14,673 nt of DNA from OCS116 cluster bacterium (GTDB lineage Bacteria > Pseudomonadota > Alphaproteobacteria > Rhizobiales > OSC116), in the NCBI GenBank assembly GCA_002402005.2, contig NVUS02000352.1, positions 1 through 14,673 of the forward strand, in the 5' to 3' direction. Positions within the stretch are counted from its first letter, which is position 1; each line of letters starts with the position of its first letter. Made by a program: the position numbers and the translations under genes. Positions 1 to 5,467 of the stretch are shown piece by piece. The notes under the pieces are model-generated. The model did no database searches. It was not told the DNA's origin and worked only from the letters and a program-made list of their open reading frames with translations.

Positions 1-723
1 AGCTATAAGCATTATGAGATTTTTGTGCGGTTTTGGCGGCCAGATTGGGTGAAGTTTAAAGAAATATTACGCGTCGGCATTCCCATTGGTTTTACGGTCA
101 TGGCCGAGGTCGGATTGTTCAGCGCCGCATATTTTCTATTTGGTCTATTGTCAGCCGAAGAAACCGCCGCACACGCCGTGGCGCTGCAAATCACTTCCAT
201 TACCTTTATGATTCCATTTGGCCTCAGCATGGCAACCACGGTAAGGGTGGGCATCGCCTATGGTCAAGATGATAAACAAGCGGTGTTTTATGCGGGCTGG
301 GTGTCTATAATTCTAGCTTTCTTGGCCATGATCATCACCTGTGCGGCATTTGTTTTGATACCCGAAATATTCATTCACCTATTTTTAGACCCAACACTAA
401 CCAATAATGTGAACCCCATCGCGTTTGCGGTTTCTTATCTGGTTATTGCCGGTGTTTTTCAGTTGGTCGATGGCGTGCAAGTGGTTAGTGCCGCTGCATT
501 ACGGGGCTTAAGCGACACCAAAGTACCTATGTTTGTGGCCATTATTGGCTATTGGGCGTTTGGCATGCCAGTAAGTTATTTATTGGCGTTTGAATTCAAT
601 ATGCGCGGTGTCGGCATATGGCTTGGCCTGGCCGCTGGGCTTGCCTTTGTTGCAGTTATATTGTCGATACGCTTTATGATGCGTGAAAAACTCAATTTAG
701 TGACAAGCTTAGACAAGGCTTAA
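1..723 (+). CDS. MATE-family multidrug/cation efflux transporter, C-terminal part (5' end outside window)
   Basis: The reading frame is open from the first base, so this is the last 240 residues of a longer gene. An internal GTG at 25 could be mistaken for a start. The visible part has about six hydrophobic helices separated by short polar loops, beginning after an amphipathic linker (RPDWVKFKEILRVGIP) that in MATE proteins joins the two six-helix halves. The segments GIPIGFTVMAEVGLFSAA and GLSMATTVRVG, and the loop VSAAALRGLSDTKVPM, match the second MATE/NorM half. Family members in the inner membrane export drugs or organic cations in exchange for Na+ or H+; the actual substrate cannot be read from sequence. 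The chain ends with a short basic cytoplasmic tail. No intrinsic terminator is visible before the next gene, 75 bases downstream on the same strand. Confidence 0.88.
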   Translation, partial: SYKHYEIFVRFWRPDWVKFKEILRVGIPIGFTVMAEVGLFSAAYFLFGLLSAEETAAHAVALQITSITFMIPFGLSMATTVRVGIAYGQDDKQAVFYAGWVSIILAFLAMIITCAAFVLIPEIFIHLFLDPTLTNNVNPIAFAVSYLVIAGVFQLVDGVQVVSAAALRGLSDTKVPMFVAIIGYWAFGMPVSYLLAFEFNMRGVGIWLGLAAGLAFVAVILSIRFMMREKLNLVTSLDKA

Positions 724-783
724 GCGCTAAATAAGTTGCATTCAACCTGAATTTACGGCAAATTTACCTGGGGGACTTCATTT

Positions 784-792
784 AAGGAGGAA
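784..792 (+). promoter_or_regulatory. Strong Shine-Dalgarno site of the DUF2853 gene
   Basis: AAGGAGGAA lies eight bases before the ATG at 799 and is almost fully complementary to the 3' end of 16S rRNA. It is the best ribosome binding site in the window and fixes the start of the downstream gene, suggesting high translation. Confidence 0.8.
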
Positions 793-798
793 TGAGTT

Positions 799-1140
799 AT
801 GGGTAAAAGAGACGACTTAATTGCAAAATACGCTGACGACTTAAAGAATAAATGCGGTATGCAAGCCGATATAGACTTGCTAACCAAAGTGACCATTGGC
901 TGCGGCCCATCTATTTACAATGCCGATGCATCCACAGTATCAGGCGGTGACCAGGCCGAATTGGACACAGTGAAGAATAACTTTCTCATCAAAAAGCTTG
1001 GGCTGTCTGAAAGTGATGGGCTAGACGCAGCCATTGCCGGCGTCATTGATACTTATGGCAAATCCAACCGCAACAAATACCGTGCGGTATTCTATTATAT
1101 GCTGGTAAAACATTATAAAAAAGAATCTGTATATAATTAA
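799..1140 (+). CDS. DUF2853 family protein
   Basis: A 113-residue soluble protein whose full length matches the DUF2853 family of small alphaproteobacterial and related proteins. Recognisable stretches are the start MGKRDDLIAKYADDLK, a central polar part with GCGPSIYNADASTVSG, and the C-terminal NRNKYRAVFYYMLVKHY. It is mostly helical, charged and cytosolic, with no signal peptide or membrane segment and only two cysteines (C19 and C35). The function of the family is unknown to me. The start is fixed by a textbook ribosome binding site. It lies 28 bases before the thioesterase gene on the same strand, so the two are probably co-transcribed, but this pairing does not by itself indicate a role. 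Confidence 0.85.
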   Translation: MGKRDDLIAKYADDLKNKCGMQADIDLLTKVTIGCGPSIYNADASTVSGGDQAELDTVKNNFLIKKLGLSESDGLDAAIAGVIDTYGKSNRNKYRAVFYYMLVKHYKKESVYN

Positions 1141-1168
1141 TACAACAAATAGTTAGAGAGTTTTTTTA

Positions 1169-1600
1169 ATGAATAAGTTTAGCGTAGATAAATTGAATAT
1201 TTTTCTTAAAACTCTCTTTCCGCAAGCTGACAATATTGGCGCGGTTACAGGCTTAGCAAAAAACACCGCCGAACTAAAACTAATCGTAAACGACAGTCAT
1301 TTAAGGCCTGGTGGAACCATATCGGGCCCAACCATGATGGCACTTGCTGATGTAGCTATGTATGCCGCTATATTAAACGCCATTGGCCCCGTGGCATTAG
1401 CGGTCACCACCAATCTGAATATTAATTTTCTGCGTAAACCAGAGGCTGATTGCGATATTGTTGCCGAGGCCAAAATACTAAAACTTGGCAAACGCTTAGC
1501 AGTTGGTGAAGTGGCGATATATAGTGGCCCAAATACGGGAGCTGACGACAATTTGGTTGCACATGCCACCATAACTTATTCTATCCCCAATCATGCGTGA
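1169..1600 (+). CDS. PaaI-like hotdog-fold thioesterase
   Basis: A 143-residue protein of the PaaI/acyl-CoA thioesterase type, cytosolic and of normal length. The core segment HLRPGGTISGPTMMALAD (residues about 44-61) corresponds to the N-terminal strand and long central 'sausage' helix of the hotdog fold, and VTTNLNINFLRKP (about 79-91) to the following strands. In many PaaI enzymes the loop reads HGG; here it reads SGP, while the acidic residue in the helix (D61) is kept. The likely reaction is hydrolysis of an acyl-CoA thioester; the acyl group is not predictable. The ribosome binding site is weak (GAGAG about 9 bases upstream). After the stop a weak inverted repeat (1608-1645, CTGTTAA / TTAACCAG) lacks a T-tract, so no convincing terminator follows. 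Confidence 0.85.
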   Translation: MNKFSVDKLNIFLKTLFPQADNIGAVTGLAKNTAELKLIVNDSHLRPGGTISGPTMMALADVAMYAAILNAIGPVALAVTTNLNINFLRKPEADCDIVAEAKILKLGKRLAVGEVAIYSGPNTGADDNLVAHATITYSIPNHA

Positions 1601-1725
1601 ATAGCCTGTTAAAGCACTATAAGGCACCTTACAGTTAACCAGATCAGAGCGATTCGTAATAAATTGGGAAAAAAGCTCAAGTGATTCTCTATTAAAAAAC
1701 AATTTTCAAATTATTTGATTGTCTA

Positions 1726-1754
1726 TTTACAGCCCAAAACGGCTATGCTATCCT
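1726..1754 (+). promoter_or_regulatory. Sigma70-like promoter in the intergenic region
   Basis: TTTACA (1726-1731) and TATCCT (1749-1754) are separated by exactly 17 bases, an optimal arrangement. It points toward the small RNA locus, with predicted initiation near 1761. There is no protein gene downstream on this strand before the opposed rpmG gene, so it would make a non-coding or very short leader-type transcript. Confidence 0.45.
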
Positions 1755-1893
1755 AGAAAAATGCCTTGATAGGTTGATTTATGCAAGATTATTGCTAAAA
1801 ATTGAATGTCTTCGCAAGGTAATCCACACCCATTAACCATAAACAAATGTTTTATTTGCTATTTGGTTCATTTTCATACAAAATGCCTAAAAA

Positions 1894-1923
1894 TTGAGAC
1901 AAATGTTAACTAGATGTTAATTT
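1894..1923 (+). promoter_or_regulatory. Putative promoter of the small RNA, with direct repeat
   Basis: TTGAGA (1894-1899) and an extended -10 element, TG-T-TAATTT (TG at 1915-1916, hexamer 1918-1923), are 18 bases apart and predict initiation near 1930. A direct repeat ATGTTAA (1903-1909 and 1914-1920) spaced by 11 bases, one helical turn, sits within the promoter and could be a regulator binding site. The -10 hexamer is a poor match, so the call rests partly on the RNA-like structure that follows. Confidence 0.4.
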
Positions 1924-1929
1924 ATTGTC

Positions 1930-2048
1930 ATGGACAGATTCCTACGGTGTGCTCAGGTCCGCCGCATCTCCTGGGTTCGTAGGTCGGTCGGTCGTAGAAT
2001 AGTTAGAGTGGCCTCCTCGATGATATTATTCTTGACCGACCTTTTTTT
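1930..2048 (+). ncRNA. Candidate small regulatory RNA with anti-Shine-Dalgarno loop and own terminator
   Basis: This stretch is GC-rich compared with its AT-rich surroundings and folds well. Hairpin 1 pairs CCTACG (1941-1946) with CGTAGG (1978-1983) and, inside it, CTCAGG (1952-1957) with CCTGGG (1970-1975), leaving a 12-base loop. Hairpin 2 pairs GGTCGGTC (1986-1993) with GACCGACC (2034-2041), continued inward by AGAATAGT / ATTATTCT (1996-2003 / 2025-2032), and is followed at once by seven T residues. Its apical region (about 2004-2024) displays CCTCCTCG (2012-2019), complementary to Shine-Dalgarno sequences. Exposed CCTCC loops are known in several alphaproteobacterial trans-acting RNAs that block translation. 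An ORF runs through the region but has no ribosome binding site and a non-protein-like product. I do not recognise a named RNA family. The 5' end is inferred from the promoter and may be off by several bases. Confidence 0.6.
1986..2048 (+). terminator. Intrinsic terminator of the small RNA
   Basis: An eight-base perfect GC-rich stem (1986-1993 with 2034-2041), extended by a second stem of about eight A/T-rich pairs, is followed directly by a T7 run (2042-2048). GGTC is present three times in tandem (1982-1993), so a second register of the stem is possible and would compete with closure of the upstream hairpin. Confidence 0.8.
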
Positions 2049-2151
2049 CGCCCAAATTTTGAAAATCAGCACAATATTTCACATCGATTCGAAGATTCTT
2101 CCGCACCGTAAAAAGATTCACACAGGTTTTTTGTATTTTGGAAAACAAGCG

Positions 2152-2180
2152 AAAAAAATAAGGTGCTATAAATAACACCT
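2152..2180 (-). terminator. Intrinsic terminator downstream of rpmG
   Basis: On the minus strand AGGTG...CACCT (2161-2180) forms a stem of up to eight or nine pairs with a very short loop, followed by TATTTTTTT (2160-2152). It lies 27 bases past the rpmG stop codon. A second inverted repeat (GAAACCAAATC 2195-2205 / GATTTTGGTTTC 2214-2225, one bulge) overlaps the rpmG stop codon and may add to 3' end stability but has no T-tract. Confidence 0.75.
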
Positions 2181-2207
2181 CATTCATTTCGATCGAAACC
2201 AAATCGC

Positions 2208-2375
2208 TTATTTGATTTTGGTTTCTTTAAAGTCTACATGCTTGCGCACAACTGGGTCATATTTTCTTTTGACCATTTTTTCGGTCATTGTACGTGCGTT
2301 CTTTTTTGTCACGTAGAAAAATCCAGTGTCTGCAGTTGATTGCAGTTTGATTTTAATGGTTGTAGGTTTCGCCAT
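2208..2375 (-). CDS. rpmG: 50S ribosomal protein L33
   Basis: A 55-residue basic protein read on the minus strand: MAKPTTIKIKLQSTADTGFF at the start, then YVTKKNARTM, the conserved core KMVKRKYDPVVRKHVDF and the end KETKIK. This is the usual length and sequence of bacterial L33, a small protein of the large ribosomal subunit near the E site. It lacks the four zinc-binding cysteines of C+ L33 forms, so it is the zinc-independent type. The ATG is preceded by a purine-rich ribosome binding site (GAGAAGAG). It appears to be a single-gene unit, with a promoter at 2467-2494 and an intrinsic terminator at 2152-2180. Its position next to the DUF983-rnr-topA genes is the usual alphaproteobacterial arrangement. 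Confidence 0.95.
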   Translation of the reverse strand: MAKPTTIKIKLQSTADTGFFYVTKKNARTMTEKMVKRKYDPVVRKHVDFKETKIK

Positions 2376-2466
2376 AACTCTTCTCTTTTCTGATGTTGAA
2401 GCTTATCTGTCTTATCGATATTCAATATCCAGCAGCTAAGTCTCAAATAGTCGTAATATTGACCGC

Positions 2467-2494
2467 AATTTACGTTTATTTAGGCCAAAGTCAA
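2467..2494 (-). promoter_or_regulatory. Putative rpmG promoter
   Basis: On the minus strand TTGACT (2494-2489) and TAAATT (2472-2467) are 16 bases apart. Initiation near 2460 would give a leader of about 85 bases before the rpmG start. The -35 element matches five of six consensus bases, the -10 four of six. Confidence 0.45.
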
Positions 2495-2538
2495 GCATTC
2501 AATAACTTTATTGGCAGATAAATATCAGTTTGCGGTTA

Positions 2539-3009
2539 TCATTTATCCAAATCGGCTATATTGGGCTCTTCATTCCAAGCAGGGCTGGTGTCTTCATCAT
2601 TAAAACCATGCATTCTATGCGCCCATTGCAGGCCGACCAGTGCGGCTTTGATTGGGGGTAACAAGCTTAACGACAGAATAAGTATCATCGGCAGCCACAA
2701 GACCATATGCGCCCACATAGCCGGCGAATAAAGAATTTGTACAGTCGTTGCCAAACTAAGCACAATGTGCCCAACAATGGTGATGGCGATATAAGGCGGA
2801 AAATCATCCGCTTGATGATGATGAAATTGTTGGCCGCAATGATCGCAACTATCTTTCACTTTAAGATATTTGCCATAAATCTTACCTTGGTTACAACGCG
2901 GGCACTTTCTGCTCAGGCCATGGCGCATGGCGCGCCATACATTGCGCTCTTCAGGCCGTTCAAAGACATCAGCCGCCACGTCGATATTTTCACTATTTGT
3001 ATCAGTCAT
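2539..3009 (-). CDS. DUF983 family zinc-ribbon membrane protein
   Basis: A 156-residue protein with a cytosolic N-terminal part carrying two CxxC pairs (C36-P-R-C39 and C55-D-H-C58), a probable zinc ribbon, followed by two hydrophobic segments at about 72-92 and 98-121 and a polar C-terminal tail. The segment RKCPRCNQGKIYGKYLK and the motif ADDFPPYIAI after the ribbon are hallmarks of DUF983, a family common in alphaproteobacteria and often found beside rnr. Its biochemical role is not established; a membrane-bound accessory role is only inference. GAAGAG lies six to seven bases before the ATG. It lies 85 bases downstream of rnr, and the gap contains the palindrome GACAAATTGTC (3069-3079) with a weak promoter-like TTGTCC next to it, so it may be transcribed partly on its own. 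Confidence 0.88.
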   Translation of the reverse strand: MTDTNSENIDVAADVFERPEERNVWRAMRHGLSRKCPRCNQGKIYGKYLKVKDSCDHCGQQFHHHQADDFPPYIAITIVGHIVLSLATTVQILYSPAMWAHMVLWLPMILILSLSLLPPIKAALVGLQWAHRMHGFNDEDTSPAWNEEPNIADLDK

Positions 3010-3068
3010 TTTTCACTCTTCAAAAATTCGAAACAGCTATACCATAAATAACCTAAAATTTGATATAG

Positions 3069-3079
3069 GACAAATTGTC
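3069..3079. repeat. Short palindrome between rnr and the DUF983 gene
   Basis: GACAA-A-TTGTC is a perfect five-base inverted repeat around a central A in the 85-base gap. It could be an operator for the DUF983 gene, but an 11-base palindrome can occur by chance in AT-rich DNA. Confidence 0.25.
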
Positions 3080-3094
3080 ACCCTACATCCTAAA

Positions 3095-5467
3095 TCAGCT
3101 TTTCTTGGCACGGGACTTGCGTTTATGCTTCGGCGTGGTGGTTTTTGGCTTTTTACGTCTTGGGGCTTTGCCTGTGGTTTCAGAACGCCGTGCTGCGGGT
3201 CTACCGCGTGATTCAGAACGCCCGCGGCCATCACGATAGCCATGAGATCCATCGCCAGACGGCGCTTTGTCAATGCGTTTGGAGTTGGATAGCATTTTAA
3301 ACAGCAATGAACCGTTACTAGCATTGGCTTCTTTAAGCTCAACCTCAACCATATCTCCCATGCGAAAACCGCTTTTATGTTTGCGGTCATACAGCATCTT
3401 TGTAGCTTCATCATACATGTAGAAGCCTTGCAGGCTGGATTTGGGTATAAAACCATCAGCTCCAGTTTCGGACAATTCTAAAAACAGCCCGGCATGAATG
3501 ACGCCTGATATTCGCGCATCAAACCGCGCACCAATCTTCTCCGACAAAAATTCGGCAATCAACCTGTCTTTGGTATCACGCTCGGCCTTCATGGCACGGC
3601 GCTCCGTAGTCGAGATATGCTCGGCAATGTCTTCCAACCGTTCAATCTCTTGTTCAGTGAGGCCATCATCACCCAAACCCAGCGCCGAGATCAACGCCCG
3701 GTGCACAATAAGGTCAGCATAACGCCGAATTGGCGAAGTAAAATGCGCATATTTACGCAAGTTCAAACCAAAATGCCCGATATTATCTGGGTGATAGATG
3801 GCTTGCATCTGGGCGCGCAATACGCTGATATTGATCATCTCGGAATTTGAATGCTTTTTGGCCCGCTCCAAAATCGTATTGAACATACGCGGAGCCAACT
3901 CATTCTGATTCTTCATCTGAATGTCCAAATCTTTCAGAAAATCATTCAGTGCCTCGACTTTTGCCAGACTTGGTTGCTCATGTATGCGGTAAATAAGCGG
4001 TTGTTTGCGCTTTTCCAATGCCTCAGCCGCTGCTACATTGGCAAGAATCATACATTCTTCAACCAATTTATGAGCTTCTAACCGTTCTGGAATGATCACA
4101 TTCTTGACCAAACCATCTTCATCCAGCACAATTCTGCGCTCTGGCAGGTCAAGTGCCAACGGTTGGCGCCCATCGCGCGCAATGCATAGGCATTTATAGG
4201 CTTTTTGGATGGGGCTGAGGCTATATTGGTAAATATCGGCACTCACTGCGCCCATATCGCCATTAAATGCGGCTTGCGCCTCCTGATAGCTTAATTTTGC
4301 ATGTGAGCGTATCAATGCCCGTACAAATTTCTGACCAATTTTCTTGCCCTTGGCATTGATGCGGATGATGGCCACCATTGCAGGGCGCACTTCATCTTCA
4401 ATCAACGAGCAAAGATTGTTGGAGATACGTTCCGGCAACATCGGCACGACTTGATCTGGGAAATAAACACTATTGCCGCGTTTAAACGCTTCTTTGTCCA
4501 TCGCCGAGAATGGCTTGATATAAGCCGAAACATCCGCAATCGCCACATAAATTTTATAGCCATCCAAATTGTCTTTGGCGTTATCTGGCTCGGCATAAAG
4601 TGCATCATCATGGTCTTTGGCATCAGCCGGGTCAATGGTCACAAATGGCAGATCAGTTAAATCATCACGTTGGTTGCGTGCCACCACAGATTTACCAACA
4701 TCTTCACAAGCCTCTGATTCGGCAATCACCTCATCCGGGAATATATGCGGAATTTCGTAGGCATGCAGCGCAATTAGGCTTAATGCTTTTTCGCCCTTGG
4801 GTGAGCCGTGCCGTGCCGTAACCGTTGCGCCTTTATAGCGCGAGCGAGATTTTGGCATGTCAAAGCTAACCAAATCACCATCTTGCAGTTCAATGCCTTT
4901 TTCGATGGTCGACACCCGATATTGATTGTGATCTTTTTTATCAATTGGCTCAATAAAACCCAATTTTAGATGTTTTTCGTGCGGTTCAACATCTTCATCA
5001 ATATAAAATATGCCCAACGCATCGGCTTTAGCCGTTGTGCCAATCTTTTTAATTAGCTTAGCGCTATATTGCTCAACGCCATGCTCAGCGCCGGTCTTTT
5101 TAATCCGCACCAGAGCTTTGTCGCCAGGTTTTAAATCTTTGGCTTCTTTGTCGGGCAGGGTGATGTATAGGTTTTTACGATCTTTCACCTCTGCACTCAA
5201 TGGCAGCAGCAAATAATCGCCGTCTTCGGTAAGCTTATCCACCTCGCAAGTGATAACCGGCGGTAGGTTTTTGCTATTCTGAAACACCCGATGTTCATAA
5301 GCCACATCGCCACTGTTGATCAGGTCACGCAGCATATGCTTGAGCTTGGTGCGGTTGTCGCCCTTAATGTGAAAGGCACGGGCAATGTCGCGCTTGCCAA
5401 TGCGCCCCGTTCCACTGTTGATATATTCAATCACTTCAGCTTTGGTCGGAAACGGGGTTTTACTCAT
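3095..5467 (-). CDS. rnr: Ribonuclease R (3'-5' exoribonuclease)
   Basis: A 790-residue protein of normal RNase R length. Order of parts: an N-terminal winged-helix region (residues about 5-65), cold-shock-type OB domains (about 70-240), the RNB catalytic domain (about 265-600), an S1 domain (about 640-720, FDARISGVIHAGLFLELSET) and a basic lysine/arginine-rich tail. The catalytic acidic cluster IDPADAKDHDDAL (D279, D282, D285, D287, D288), which holds two Mg2+ ions, is intact, as is YAHFTSPIRRYADLIVHR near the end of the RNB domain. RNase R degrades structured RNA, including rRNA and tmRNA-tagged messages, processively from the 3' end in the cytosol. The start codon overlaps the topA stop (ATGA), so it is translationally coupled to topA and shares its promoter. 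Confidence 0.97.
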   Translation of the reverse strand: MSKTPFPTKAEVIEYINSGTGRIGKRDIARAFHIKGDNRTKLKHMLRDLINSGDVAYEHRVFQNSKNLPPVITCEVDKLTEDGDYLLLPLSAEVKDRKNLYITLPDKEAKDLKPGDKALVRIKKTGAEHGVEQYSAKLIKKIGTTAKADALGIFYIDEDVEPHEKHLKLGFIEPIDKKDHNQYRVSTIEKGIELQDGDLVSFDMPKSRSRYKGATVTARHGSPKGEKALSLIALHAYEIPHIFPDEVIAESEACEDVGKSVVARNQRDDLTDLPFVTIDPADAKDHDDALYAEPDNAKDNLDGYKIYVAIADVSAYIKPFSAMDKEAFKRGNSVYFPDQVVPMLPERISNNLCSLIEDEVRPAMVAIIRINAKGKKIGQKFVRALIRSHAKLSYQEAQAAFNGDMGAVSADIYQYSLSPIQKAYKCLCIARDGRQPLALDLPERRIVLDEDGLVKNVIIPERLEAHKLVEECMILANVAAAEALEKRKQPLIYRIHEQPSLAKVEALNDFLKDLDIQMKNQNELAPRMFNTILERAKKHSNSEMINISVLRAQMQAIYHPDNIGHFGLNLRKYAHFTSPIRRYADLIVHRALISALGLGDDGLTEQEIERLEDIAEHISTTERRAMKAERDTKDRLIAEFLSEKIGARFDARISGVIHAGLFLELSETGADGFIPKSSLQGFYMYDEATKMLYDRKHKSGFRMGDMVEVELKEANASNGSLLFKMLSNSKRIDKAPSGDGSHGYRDGRGRSESRGRPAARRSETTGKAPRRKKPKTTTPKHKRKSRAKKS

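Larger units (their letters stand above)
1601..1929. other. AT-rich intergenic region, no protein gene seen
   Basis: No ORF with a credible ribosome binding site was found here on either strand. It contains a good sigma70-like promoter (1726-1754, + strand), a five-codon ORF (ATG at 1780: M-Q-D-Y-C-stop) preceded by AGG, several short AT-rich inverted repeats, and the promoter region of the small RNA that begins near 1930. Confidence 0.6.

Noticed and set aside
1608..1645. Terminator after the thioesterase gene.
   Set aside because: The inverted repeat is bulged, A/T-rich and not followed by a T-tract.
1941..1983. Possible signal recognition particle (4.5S) RNA because of TCAGGTCCG at 1953-1961.
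   Set aside because: The required GGAAGGAAGCAG-type loop and the paired helix around it are absent; the next bases are CCGCATC.
1930..2048. Possible 6S RNA or tRNA.
   Set aside because: Too short and without the long helix and large central bubble of 6S RNA; no T-loop consensus or acceptor stem for a tRNA.
1930..2175. An 81-residue open frame beginning at the ATG at 1930.
   Set aside because: No ribosome binding site; it runs through two RNA hairpins, an intrinsic terminator and the rpmG terminator, and its product is arginine-rich without family features. The RNA explanation fits better.
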